A stretch of DNA of 64,000 nt from Chromatiales bacterium (GTDB taxonomy: Bacteria; Pseudomonadota; Gammaproteobacteria; Steroidobacterales; GCA-2729495), in assembly GCA_020351875.1 (NCBI GenBank), contig CP070671.1, positions 639,203-703,202 on the forward strand. The letters are read 5' to 3'. Shown here piece by piece: positions 55,904 to 64,000 of this stretch; positions within the stretch are counted from its first letter, which is position 1; every line of letters starts with the position of its first letter. The notes beneath the pieces are model-generated. The model worked only from the letters and a program-made list of their open reading frames with translations, was not told the origin of the DNA and searched no databases. A program made the translations under genes and the position numbers.

Positions 55904-57847
55904 TCAGGGCCTGTCCATCAGGTCGATGAACTGGAACTGGGTGTCGCCGATCTCCACGACATCCTTGTTGTGCAGCTCCCCGGCGTAAACGGCCTGCTTG
56001 TTGATCAGGATGCCGTTTTTGCTGCCCAGGTCTTCGATCGTGACCGTGTCGTCGTCCATCACGATCCTCGCGTGCTTGCGACTAATCCATTTCTGCGGCA
56101 CTTGTATATCGGCCTTGCTGGAGCGCCCGATGGTCATGCTGTCCTTGTACAGCGGGTAGCGCACTTTTCTCTTTCCGTCTAACGCCACCATCAGTCGGCG
56201 GACACCCGGCTTGCCGGCAGATCCTGCGTCCGGTGCCGCTTTACCGGCGGATATCTGGTCATCGAGCCGCTGAACCGTCGCGTTGATCTTGTTCATCATC
56301 TCCAGGTTCCGGTCCAGCGAGCGGAGTGCGGCGTTGCGTGCTTCCAGTTCCTGCTCCAGGTCTGTATTCCGCTGTGCGCTGGCTTCCAGGTCGATGGCGG
56401 CCAGGTGGCGGTATTCGCGAAACTCTGTCTCTGCCTGCTCCAGGAGCGCATTCGCACCGTCGATCTCCGCTCGAAGCCTGTCACGCTCCTCGGCCATGCT
56501 GGTGAGCCTGGTGTCGGCTGCCTCAGCAGCAGCTGTGGCTCGCTGCAGTTCTGTGCTTTCCCTGGCCAGTTCGTCCTGCAAGCTGGTGATCTTCTGCTCC
56601 GAGCTGGCCAGCACGGATTCAAACTCCTTGGCGTCTTCAAGCGCTGCGTCCAGCGCTGCACGCATAGATGCAATCTCGGCGTCGGCGCGTTCCGTGGCTT
56701 GCTGAGCGCTCCGTTGCGTCTCCTGGCGCGATTCCTCCAGTTCAGACTGCAGTCGCGTAACCTCCCCCTCGGCTGCTGCGAGTTGGCTCTGGCGATCGTC
56801 CAGCTGTTGCTGTAGCGGATCGCTTGCCTGTTTCGCGGTGTGGAGTTCATGCTGCAAGCCTTCGATCTCGATTGCTTGCTGGGATAGCCGGTCTTGCAGC
56901 TCCTGATTGGTAAGCTCTTTTTCTGCGCGCCGCCCGTCCAGTTCAGCGCACCGGCTCTGCAGCTCCTGAATTTCGGCGCTGAGCTTCGATTTCTCTTCTT
57001 TCTCCTTGCCAATTGTCTCGGTCTTGCTCTTCAGGGTGCGCTCCATTTCAGCAAGCGCGTCTCGATAGTGCTCCAGTTCCGTGGTTTGCCGGTTCCACTC
57101 TTCTTTTCGCCCGTCGATATAGGTCTCGAGGTCTGTGATCGTGCCCTTGAGTTCGGCAATCATGGTCTTTAGGTCATCGATCTGCTCGCTTGACCCCGCC
57201 TGCCGTTCCCGTTGTTCCTCCAGCTGTTTTTCCAGCGCCTTGGCGGCTGCGCGGCTGGTGTCGAGTTCGCCGAGCACGTCTTTCAGCTTGGCCTCGCCAT
57301 CGGCGATCAGCTGATCTTTGTCGGTAAGCTGCTCGTCGTGCTGGCTGGTCGTCGCCTGTAGCTCATCCACCAACTGTTTGTGCGACAGGAGTTCCGCCTG
57401 CAATGCGTTCTCACGGATCTCGCCTTCGTCGACCTCTGCCTGCAGTGCGCTCATTGCCGCCGACTGGACCGAGTTTTCCTCTTCCAGGCTGGCAATCTCC
57501 ATGTAACGGGTTGCGAGTTCGCTTTCCACGTCCACCCACCGGGCATGGAGATCCTGTAGTTCGTCTTCCAGGCGTTGCAGGGAGTTGATTGCGACATCGC
57601 CGTCGGCGACTTCGTCAATCGAGTCAGTGGGCAATTCGTTCGTAGCTATCTCAGGTACGACAAACGTTCCGGTCTCTTCCATTTCCAGGAGAGCGTCGTC
57701 GGTACCGGGCCCACCACCAGCCTCCGCCACGTTATTGGCGGGCTCATGCTCGGTATCGATGGGTGCCTCATCGACCCCCTTGGGCTTGGCGGACGCCGCG
57801 GCTCGAACGCGGGTTCGCTTGGATCTGGTCTGGCGCTTGCGTGTCAT
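55904..57847 (-). CDS. Coiled-coil protein with C-terminal FHA domain
   Basis: 647 residues. Very basic N terminus (~25 residues of KR-rich sequence), an acidic low-complexity region to ~90, then a continuous heptad-rich coiled coil from ~90 to ~530 rich in Glu, Gln and Ala, then a C-terminal FHA domain (~560-640) with GRSSKADIQVPQKWISRKHARI and DLGSKNGILIN (the phosphothreonine-binding Arg, Ser and Asn are present). No membrane segment. FHA domains read phosphothreonine; the partner kinase is not nearby. Role unknown: structural, division or envelope scaffolds are possible. Confidence 0.88.
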   Translation of the reverse strand: MTRKRQTRSKRTRVRAAASAKPKGVDEAPIDTEHEPANNVAEAGGGPGTDDALLEMEETGTFVVPEIATNELPTDSIDEVADGDVAINSLQRLEDELQDLHARWVDVESELATRYMEIASLEEENSVQSAAMSALQAEVDEGEIRENALQAELLSHKQLVDELQATTSQHDEQLTDKDQLIADGEAKLKDVLGELDTSRAAAKALEKQLEEQRERQAGSSEQIDDLKTMIAELKGTITDLETYIDGRKEEWNRQTTELEHYRDALAEMERTLKSKTETIGKEKEEKSKLSAEIQELQSRCAELDGRRAEKELTNQELQDRLSQQAIEIEGLQHELHTAKQASDPLQQQLDDRQSQLAAAEGEVTRLQSELEESRQETQRSAQQATERADAEIASMRAALDAALEDAKEFESVLASSEQKITSLQDELARESTELQRATAAAEAADTRLTSMAEERDRLRAEIDGANALLEQAETEFREYRHLAAIDLEASAQRNTDLEQELEARNAALRSLDRNLEMMNKINATVQRLDDQISAGKAAPDAGSAGKPGVRRLMVALDGKRKVRYPLYKDSMTIGRSSKADIQVPQKWISRKHARIVMDDDTVTIEDLGSKNGILINKQAVYAGELHNKDVVEIGDTQFQFIDLMDRP

Positions 57848-58236
57848 GCCCCTGCCTCTGCCTTATTGTTATTCTCGTCGCTAGCGGATCGCCGGCGTCG
57901 GAAGAGCGGGTTAGTCGCATAATATACGCTAGGGCTGCGTTCCAACAGGTGGCCGACGACATAATGTTGGCCCCCGGTGCAGGCGCATCGGGCTGGCCTG
58001 GCCGGCTGGCGGGTGCCCCAGGCGGGGCTGGCCGCTGTCGCGCGCGCCGGCGCGGGGACGTTTCGTGCCTAGCCTGGCCCGCCCGCCGCTGCAAAGCACA
58101 CGCTGTCGGACAGGGGTTTCCCGCTGCTGCGCAGCAGCATTCCGCAGCGCCGGACCTGCAGGCAGTAGCGCCCCGGATTCACGGTGGCCCTGGTCAGGTA
58201 GGGAATCAGCGTGCCGTATCGGCGGTTGGGGTATCT
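57848..58236. other. Intergenic region between FHA gene and luxR-type gene
   Basis: 389 bases. The FHA gene promoter candidate is TATTAT (57919-57924, minus) with a poor TTGGAA -35 at 57940-57945 (15-base gap). The luxR-type frame remains open for 55 codons beyond its TAG down to another TAG at 58069-58071. A CTGCTGCGCAGCAG palindrome lies at about 58128-58141. No independent gene seen. Confidence 0.4.
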
Positions 58237-58908
58237 CTATACGTGACGGCCACCATCGTCATGGTGCATTTCGCTGTGAAGTGTATGCACCACGTGCACG
58301 ATTGCCGTGCGAGTACCAACCCCCAGCTTTGCCCGAATCGACTTCAGGTAGGCCCTGACGGTTTCGACGCTAACGGCCAGCGAGCGGGCAATTTCCTTGT
58401 CCGTGTCGCCGCCCATCAAGGCCCTGATCACGTCGACCTCGCGCTTCGACAGGTGCCATTTCTTCTGCACATTCACGAAATCTATGCCGTCGAACAGGGG
58501 CTTGACGATGGGTTCGACGAGAGCCGCATAGGCGATAGACGCCTCGTCCTGTCCCGGGCCATGGAGTGGGAACAGCTTCAGGCTGAAGAACTCGTTTTCG
58601 AGGAGTACGAGGGCACATCGCTCGCCCGGCTTTTCGATGATCAACTGCCTGGCAATATTCGCCTTGCTAACCTCACTGTCAAAAAGGTTGCGAGCTTCGG
58701 CAAGCGCCTGTTCGAGAAGCAGCCGATCGTGGGATGACGCTGCATCGGTGACGGATGAGGATATCAGTTCGCCTTTCTGGTCAACGATGAGCAGAAGGGG
58801 TAGCCGCCGCTTTCGAAGTATGTCGCTGAGCTTGAAGTGATAGCGTTCGTCGGCCTTCTGGAGGTCGACTGTTTGCAGTCGAGGTTTGCCGGCTCCCTCG
58901 GCACTCAT
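58237..58908 (-). CDS. LuxR-type helix-turn-helix transcriptional regulator
   Basis: 223 residues. C-terminal HTH: WHLSKREVDVIRALMGGDTDKEIARSLAVSVETVRAYLKSI, then RAKLGVGTRTAIV, the GerE/LuxR pattern. The N-terminal ~150 residues are PAS-like in strand pattern (LPLLLIVDQKGELISSS) without a receiver Asp, so it is not a two-component response regulator. I chose the ATG at 58908 because AGGGG lies seven bases upstream; ATG at 58914 adds two residues. Target and signal unknown; the FHA gene lies downstream on the same strand. Confidence 0.83.
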   Translation of the reverse strand: MSAEGAGKPRLQTVDLQKADERYHFKLSDILRKRRLPLLLIVDQKGELISSSVTDAASSHDRLLLEQALAEARNLFDSEVSKANIARQLIIEKPGERCALVLLENEFFSLKLFPLHGPGQDEASIAYAALVEPIVKPLFDGIDFVNVQKKWHLSKREVDVIRALMGGDTDKEIARSLAVSVETVRAYLKSIRAKLGVGTRTAIVHVVHTLHSEMHHDDGGRHV

Positions 58909-58914
58909 GTTCAT

Positions 58915-59330
58915 CCCCTGTTGTTGTTCGCGTGTTGGCCTGCGAGCTACGGCTGCTGTGGGCCGGCGTTTATTCCGTCGCGCGAACGCGGAATTCTGGG
59001 ACTCCTGGGCCACCAGCTCGGCTGACGTGCCAGTGCGTCCTGGAACCCTTTTGTTCGTATTTGTTGATGAATATGCAGCTTCGCTGAACAGAGTGCAAGG
59101 TGCGCCGCGCAGTCTTTTCAGTTGGCTTGAGAAGTCGCTATTTTGCGATGATTTTTCCTTCGTCAACGCGGTTAACAAACGACATAATCGGGGACCGAGG
59201 CCCATAAGTCCGCGGGTTTCGAACTCATGATCGTCGCTCAGCCAGGCCCTCAGTGGATTGGCTCGAAGGCCCTGATTGGAGAATCGATCGCAGTGGCGCC
59301 AGGTTTTTCGAGGGCTGTTGGCGACCGGGC
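58915..59330. other. Intergenic region between luxR-type gene and nth
   Basis: 416 bases, noticeably more AT-rich than the surroundings around 59040-59200. On the minus strand TTGACG (59161-59166) is a candidate -35 for the luxR-type gene, but no good -10 follows. No gene or clear terminator for nth seen. Confidence 0.35.
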
Positions 59331-59969
59331 CTAGCTTGCCCCGGTCTTCGGCCGGTACTCGCAGAGATCTGCGATGACGCAGTTCGGGCAGTCCGGTTTG
59401 CGGGCCTTGCACACGTACCGGCCGTGCAGGATCAGCCAGTGGTGGGCGTCCTTTTTGAACTCGTCCGCCGTGAACTTCACCAGGCGTTTTTCCACTTCCA
59501 GTGGCGTCCTGCCCGACGCGAGCTTGGTGCGATTCGCGACGCGAAAGATGTGCGTATCGACGGCAATGGTCGGCTCGCCGAAAGCCGTGTTCAGGATCAC
59601 GTTGGCGGTCTTGCGGCCGACGCCTGGCAATTTCTCGAGAGCCTCCCGGCTGCGTGGTACTTCGCCCGCGTGTTCGTCAACCAGTATCCGGCAGGTCTTG
59701 ATGATGTTTTTGGTCTTGCTGTTGAACAACCCGATGGTCTTGATGTACCGCTTCAGCCCGGCTTCGCCCAGGTCGAGGATTGCCTGTGGCGTATTCGCCA
59801 CCGGGTACAGCTTCTTGGTCGCCTTGTTCACGCCGACGTCGGTTGCCTGTGCCGACAGGATGACGGCCACCAGCAGTTCAAAGGGCGTCTGGTAGACGAG
59901 CTCGGTGGTCGGCTCAGGATTGGCGGCGCGCAGGCGGCGGTAGATTTCGGCGCGTTTCTCGGAGTTCAT
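59331..59969 (-). CDS. nth: Endonuclease III
   Basis: Base-excision DNA glycosylase/AP lyase for oxidised pyrimidines. 212 residues. Helix-hairpin-helix LPGVGRKTANVIL with the catalytic Lys, VDTHIFRVANR with the catalytic Asp, and the 4Fe-4S loop C-x6-C-x2-C-x5-C (CKARKPDCPNCVIADLC). The ATG at 59969 overlaps the rsxE stop by 4 bases, as nth follows rsxE in E. coli. Confidence 0.96.
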   Translation of the reverse strand: MNSEKRAEIYRRLRAANPEPTTELVYQTPFELLVAVILSAQATDVGVNKATKKLYPVANTPQAILDLGEAGLKRYIKTIGLFNSKTKNIIKTCRILVDEHAGEVPRSREALEKLPGVGRKTANVILNTAFGEPTIAVDTHIFRVANRTKLASGRTPLEVEKRLVKFTADEFKKDAHHWLILHGRYVCKARKPDCPNCVIADLCEYRPKTGAS

Positions 59970-60640
59970 TGCTCGCGCTTCGCCCGGTTGCCTGGCCTTG
60001 CGGCCCGGCGTTTTGCCAGCAGGTTGCGACCGGCAACGAGCGCCGCGAGGCCGATGAAAGCACCCGGCGCGAGGCCGGCCAGGGGCAGGGACACGCCTTC
60101 CGGCAGCACGCGAAACTCCAGCGCTGCGCCGGTGTCGCCAAACAGCATGCCCGCACCTGCGAATAGTGTGCCCCGGCCGATCGCTTCCCGCAGCGCGCCA
60201 AGTACGACGAGCACGGCGGCAAACCCCAGTCCGTGGCCGAGACCGTCCGCGAGCGCCGCGGGCACCGGCCGCCGCGACGCAAAGGCCTCGGCGCGGCCAA
60301 GAATGACGCAATTGGTGACGATCAGCGGGATGAAGATGCCCAGGCTGCCGTGCAGATCGAAAAACCAGGCATGTGCGACCAGGTCCACTGCACTCACGAA
60401 GCCGGCGATGAGCAGCACGTAAACGGGCAGACGCAGATTCGGGTGAATCCAGTGGCGAGTGGCGGCAACCAGCGTGTTACTGGCGCACAAGACTGCAATC
60501 GTTGCCAGGCCCAGACCCAGGCCGTTGATCAGGGTGGTCGTCACGGCCAGCAGCGGGCAGAGCCCGAGCAACTGCACGAGGCCCGGATTCGTCTGCCAGA
60601 GGCCGCTCAGGAATGTGGCGTTGCCGTTCGTGGTGTTCAT
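59966..60640 (-). CDS. rsxE: Electron transport complex subunit RsxE (RnfE)
   Basis: 224 residues, about six helices. LWQTNPGLVQLLGLCPLLAVTTTLINGLGLGLAT and PVYVLLIAGFVSAVDL are the RnfA/RnfE-type blocks; FIPLIVTNCVILGRAEAFA carries the conserved cysteine segment. Inner-membrane subunit of the Rsx/Rnf complex, which moves electrons between NADH and low-potential acceptors and in E. coli keeps SoxR reduced. Confidence 0.95.
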   Translation of the reverse strand: MNTTNGNATFLSGLWQTNPGLVQLLGLCPLLAVTTTLINGLGLGLATIAVLCASNTLVAATRHWIHPNLRLPVYVLLIAGFVSAVDLVAHAWFFDLHGSLGIFIPLIVTNCVILGRAEAFASRRPVPAALADGLGHGLGFAAVLVVLGALREAIGRGTLFAGAGMLFGDTGAALEFRVLPEGVSLPLAGLAPGAFIGLAALVAGRNLLAKRRAARPGNRAKREQ

Positions 60641-60644
60641 GGCT

Positions 60645-61262
60645 TCAGTCCATGTCCACCGAGGGTAACGCGTAAAGCGCCTCGCGATTCATGCGGTAGT
60701 AGTCCAGGGTCCTGCGCACCGCGTTTAGCACTGCGCGACTGGTCACGGTGGCCCCACTCAGCTGGTCGAAATCTCCACCGTCGCGGCGCAGGGCCCACGC
60801 GGGGTCCGCAGCCCCGGCTTCCCGGCCGGCGAAGGCGAGAATCCAGTCACTGCGCGCCGCGTCGATACCGTCGCCCAGGCCCGGCGTTTCCGTGTGGGCG
60901 ATCACGCGCACGCCGACAACCCGGTCATCGGCTCCAACCCCGACGAGCAGACGAATCGCGTCGACATAGCCGTCCGGGGCCACAGCCGTGAGTACCAGGC
61001 CCGCCGGCTCATCGCCAAGGCGGGCCCGGTAGACGGGCAGTGCATCGGCACCGCCCGGCCCGTCGGGCACTGCGATCATCGCGCGGTCCAGGTGGGGTTC
61101 GTTGTCGTAGTCGGTCGGCAACACCGCCTGCAGGGTTGCCATGAGCTGCTGCGCCTGGTTGCGTGCGATGCGGTCGCGAGTCGTGGCATCGAGAGCGGCA
61201 AGTAGCAAGGCCGCGAGCATCGCAACCACCACCAGCACGGTCAGGGCGCGACCCGGGTTCAC
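60645..61262 (-). CDS. rsxG: Electron transport complex subunit RsxG (RnfG)
   Basis: 205 residues, one N-terminal membrane anchor (LTVLVVVAMLAALLLAALDA) and a periplasmic flavin domain. LSGATVTSRAVLNAV holds the threonine to which FMN is covalently bound. GVRVIAHTETPGLGDGI is conserved. GTG start at 61262 overlaps the rsxD stop by 4 bases (GTGA); longer frames are rejected. Confidence 0.94.
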   Translation of the reverse strand: MNPGRALTVLVVVAMLAALLLAALDATTRDRIARNQAQQLMATLQAVLPTDYDNEPHLDRAMIAVPDGPGGADALPVYRARLGDEPAGLVLTAVAPDGYVDAIRLLVGVGADDRVVGVRVIAHTETPGLGDGIDAARSDWILAFAGREAGAADPAWALRRDGGDFDQLSGATVTSRAVLNAVRRTLDYYRMNREALYALPSVDMD

Positions 61263-62317
61263 GACCGGGGCTCCCGCGTGCCATAGGCGACCGGTTGCGT
61301 GTAGCGGTCGATCAGCGGCACGGTCATGTTCATCAACAAGACGGCGAACGCGACGCCATCGGGGAAACTGCCCCAGGTTCGGATCAGGTAGGTCAGCACG
61401 CCGATGCCTGCGCCGTAGATCAGGCGCCCGCGATCGGTGGTGGCGGCTGACACGGGATCCGTGGCGATGAAGAACGCGCAAAGCAGCGCGCCACCACTGA
61501 ACAGGTGAAAGCCCGGCGATGGGAAGTTAGCCGAGTCGTACAGGTAGAAGAGGCTGGCAGACAGCACCAGGCCCCCGAGCATGCCCACCGGAATGTGCCA
61601 GCGAATCACGCCGCGGAACAACAGCCAGAAACCGCCTAGTGCAACGAAGTTGCCAATCCATTCCCAGCCACGACCACCGAAGTCGCCGAACAGCGAACTG
61701 TTGCGAATCTCGGCCACCATGCGCATGTCGCCCAGCTCGGTTTGCATCAGGTCCAGCGGCGTCGCGCGCGTCAGGGCATCCAGCGTATAACCATCAGGCA
61801 GGCCCCCGCTCAGCATAAAACGCAGGTTGGCGAGCAGGCCGATGCCTTCGTAGTCGATATCACCCATGCGTGGCGGCAGCCAGTTGGTGAGTTGGTCGGG
61901 GAAAGACACCAGCAGGGCTACGTAGCCCGCCATTGCCGGGTTGAACACGTTGTTGCCCACCCCGCCATAGGCGTGTTTTGCCACGCCAATGGCGAACGTG
62001 CTGCCAAGCGCGGTAATCCACCACGGCGTCAGCGGCGGCAAGGCGAAGGCGAGCAACACGCCCGTGACCACGGCGCTGTAGTCACTCAGTGCGATGGCAA
62101 TCGGGCGGCGCTGCAGGCGCAGGCAAGCGGCTTCGGTGGCCAGCGCCGCGGCCACGGCTGCCGCGATGTTGAAGACCAGGCCGAAGCCAAAAAACCAGGT
62201 GTAGGCGAGCAGGGCCGGGACCAGCGCGTACAGCACCCGGCGCATCAGCACCGGCACGCTTACCGGCGTCCGCAGGTGTGGCGCCCGGCGTAACTCAGCC
62301 GCCATCGCCGCGTTCAT
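61259..62317 (-). CDS. rsxD: Electron transport complex subunit RsxD (RnfD)
   Basis: 352 residues with about ten helices. YSAVVTGVLLAFALPPLTPWW, VAKHAYGGVGNNVFNPAM and DALTRATPLDLM (covalent FMN threonine region) are family blocks, as is GDFGGRGWEWIGNFVALGG. It overlaps the rsxC 3' end by 23 bases. Confidence 0.95.
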   Translation of the reverse strand: MNAAMAAELRRAPHLRTPVSVPVLMRRVLYALVPALLAYTWFFGFGLVFNIAAAVAAALATEAACLRLQRRPIAIALSDYSAVVTGVLLAFALPPLTPWWITALGSTFAIGVAKHAYGGVGNNVFNPAMAGYVALLVSFPDQLTNWLPPRMGDIDYEGIGLLANLRFMLSGGLPDGYTLDALTRATPLDLMQTELGDMRMVAEIRNSSLFGDFGGRGWEWIGNFVALGGFWLLFRGVIRWHIPVGMLGGLVLSASLFYLYDSANFPSPGFHLFSGGALLCAFFIATDPVSAATTDRGRLIYGAGIGVLTYLIRTWGSFPDGVAFAVLLMNMTVPLIDRYTQPVAYGTREPRS

Positions 62318-63812
62318 CCCGTTGCTCGACCCGCGCGAGCAGGTCTGTCAGGGCCGCTTCGCCTGCGTCGGGAGCGGGGCCGTCCGCGTAGCGTTTTTCT
62401 GCCGCTGCCAGCCGGGCATTGCGCGCTTCGCTGCGCTGCTGTGCCAGGCGGGCCTGCCGCTGCTGTTCCCGGTGGGCCCGCTGCCGTATCTTCGCTTGCG
62501 CGAAGACAGGGGTTAGCGTGAGGCGGCTCGGGCAAACATAGTCGCAGCAGCCGCACTCGATACACGCGTCGAGGTGCAGTTGCTCGAGCCGGTCGGGATC
62601 CTGGGTATCGCAGGCCACGAGCAGTTCCTGTGGCAGCAGCCGGGCCGGGCACACGCGGCTGCACTCGGCGCAACGGATGCAGGGGTACCCGGGTTGCGCG
62701 TCGCTCAGTTCGCCGGGTGCGGCCACCAGCAGGCAGTTGGTGGCTTCGGTCACCGGCAGCCGGTCACCCGCCAGGGCCATGCCCATCATCGGCCCGCCCA
62801 TCACCAGGTCGCAATTCGTGGTGGTGTAACCGCCTGCTGCGGCAACCAGATCCGCCAGGGGTGCGCCGAGGCGGGCTTCCACGTTGACCGGGTTCAGGAT
62901 CCCGCCACCGGTGACGGTGACGATGCGTGAAATCAGCGGGCAACCGGTGCGGAACAGCTCGCTGACGGCGGCCGCTGTCGCCACGTTCTGGCACACGATG
63001 CCCACGTCGCGCGGCAGCCCGCCGGCCGGCACCTCGCGCCCGGTGAGCAGTTCCACGAGCTGGCGTTCGCCGCCGGCCGGGTACTTGGCGGTGACCTCGG
63101 CGATGTCCAGTCGAGGGTCCCGGTCGGCGTCCAGGGCCGCCCGCAGGGCCAGCCTGGCCGCTGGCATATCCGATTCGACGGCAACGACCGCCCGGTCGCA
63201 GCCCAGCGCGCGGAGCATGATGCGCGCGCCGTCCAGTACCTGTGCCGCGCGCTCGCGCATCAGCATTTCGTCGCAGCTGATGTAGGGCTCGCACTCGGCG
63301 CCGTTGACGATGAGCAAGTCCACCGGTTGCGAGCCGCCGAGCTTGTCGGCCGTCGGAAAGACGGCGCCCCCCAGTCCCACGATGCCGGCCTGCGCGATCA
63401 ACTCGCGCAGGCGGGCGGCTGCCAGTCGGGCCGGGTCACCCGCCGGCACACAGTCGGCATGCCGGCGGTCCTGCCCGTCGGAATCAATCACGATGCATTC
63501 TGCGACCCGCGGGCCGGGACCGGGAATCGGGCCCGGGCGAATCGCAGCGACCCGACCCGAAATCGACGCGCAGACCACGTTGCGGGCGCCGGTCTCCAAC
63601 CGGGCAACGGGTTGACCCGTGTACACGTAATCACCCGGCGCCACGACCGCCTGTGCCCGGCGCTCCGGGCCCAGTTCCAGCGGTAACTGCACCTGTGTTG
63701 GCAAGGGTGCGGCGACGATGGGTTCGCTCGTCGACAAGGTCTTGCGCGGGTCCACCCGCACGCCCCACGCCGGGCGGGGCGGCTGCCGGTTATAGAGCAG
63801 CGGCTGGTTCAC
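62295..63812 (-). CDS. rsxC: Electron transport complex subunit RsxC (RnfC)
   Basis: 505 residues. N-terminal barrel/sandwich ([13 protein letters not shown]), NADH/FMN-binding core ([31 protein letters not shown]), and two 4Fe-4S motifs: [12 protein letters not shown] and [12 protein letters not shown]. The C-terminal tail is short (~80 residues, Ala/Arg/Gln-rich), unlike the much longer repetitive tail in E. coli RsxC. GTG start overlaps the rsxB stop (GTGA). Confidence 0.94.
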   Translation of the reverse strand: MNQPLLYNRQPPRPAWGVRVDPRKTLSTSEPIVAAPLPTQVQLPLELGPERRAQAVVAPGDYVYTGQPVARLETGARNVVCASISGRVAAIRPGPIPGPGPRVAECIVIDSDGQDRRHADCVPAGDPARLAAARLRELIAQAGIVGLGGAVFPTADKLGGSQPVDLLIVNGAECEPYISCDEMLMRERAAQVLDGARIMLRALGCDRAVVAVESDMPAARLALRAALDADRDPRLDIAEVTAKYPAGGERQLVELLTGREVPAGGLPRDVGIVCQNVATAAAVSELFRTGCPLISRIVTVTGGGILNPVNVEARLGAPLADLVAAAGGYTTTNCDLVMGGPMMGMALAGDRLPVTEATNCLLVAAPGELSDAQPGYPCIRCAECSRVCPARLLPQELLVACDTQDPDRLEQLHLDACIECGCCDYVCPSRLTLTPVFAQAKIRQRAHREQQRQARLAQQRSEARNARLAAAEKRYADGPAPDAGEAALTDLLARVEQRDERGDGG

Positions 63813-64000
63813 GTATCGGCTCCGGCAGGCTCGAGCGTGATGCAGTCCACCGGACACGGCGGCAGGCACAACTCGCAGCCGGTGCACTGCGCGGCCAGGA
63901 CCGTGTGCATGAAGCGGGGCGCGCCGACGATGGCGTCGACGGGGCAGACCTCCAGGCAGCGGGCGCAACCGATGCAGAGCGCTTCATCGATCACGGCGAC
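63809..64000 (-). CDS. rsxB: Electron transport complex subunit RsxB (RnfB), C-terminal part
   Basis: Truncated by the window end; only the last ~63 residues are visible. Two ferredoxin-type motifs [12 protein letters not shown] and [12 protein letters not shown] with the typical [14 protein letters not shown] between them identify RsxB. The 5' part and rsxA would lie past 64000. Coupled to rsxC by a 4-base overlap. Confidence 0.93.
   Translation of the reverse strand, partial: VAVIDEALCIGCARCLEVCPVDAIVGAPRFMHTVLAAQCTGCELCLPPCPVDCITLEPAGADT

Noticed and set aside
58909-59412. Longer start for the LuxR-type regulator
   Set aside because: The upstream 160 codons have no family features and pass through an AT-richer intergenic stretch; a good ribosome site is present at the internal ATG.

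Overview
The window is a GC-rich chromosomal stretch from a gammaproteobacterium. The evidence is gene order and protein type. ispB / rplU-rpmA-obgE / rpsT / murJ-ribF-ileS-lspA followed by minor-pilin genes is the arrangement I know from Pseudomonas, although proB and fkpB-ispH are missing from their usual places. aceE-aceF-lpd with a homodimeric E1 and rsxBCDGE-nth are also gammaproteobacterial. I cannot name the genus. No transposase, phage gene or CRISPR array is visible.

Layout. 1-11.7 kb holds housekeeping genes: the 3' end of a rhomboid protease gene, alr, tRNA-Pro(CGG), ispB, an MBL-fold hydrolase, rplU-rpmA, obgE, rpsT, murJ and ribF-ileS-lspA. 11.7-25.6 kb, all on the minus strand, holds two consecutive type IV pilus tip/priming operons. 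Each runs fimT/U-pilV-pilW-pilX-[small secreted CxxC protein]-pilY1. The first ends in a pilE-type pilin, and the second is preceded by an extra GspH/FimT pseudopilin. 25.7-35.3 kb holds an Irr-like Fur-family regulator, tRNA-Thr(CGT), an outer-membrane barrel, ubiX, a PNPOx-like protein, an RND efflux pair, and a divergent SDR / UbiD-family decarboxylase pair.

35.3-41 kb looks accessory. A secreted two-repeat protein and a small membrane protein overlap by 4 bases and are bracketed by two direct copies of a ~98-bp palindromic repeat. Next to the second copy is a 170-bp fold-back element with long inverted arms. Then comes a translationally coupled three-gene catabolic cassette: aconitase-family large and small subunits plus an isocitrate-lyase/PEP-mutase-family lyase.

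41-64 kb holds a GAF-PAS-PAS-GGDEF-EAL protein, cytochrome c', nadC-cytochrome b561-YceI, a PuuD-like membrane protein, an M17 aminopeptidase with RNase T, the pyruvate dehydrogenase operon, a coiled-coil FHA protein, a LuxR-type regulator, and nth with most of the rsx (rnf-type) electron-transport operon. rsxB runs off the window end.

The strongest candidates for something undescribed are the small CxxC secreted protein kept between pilX and pilY1 in both pilus operons, and the repeat-bracketed two-gene secreted/membrane unit.
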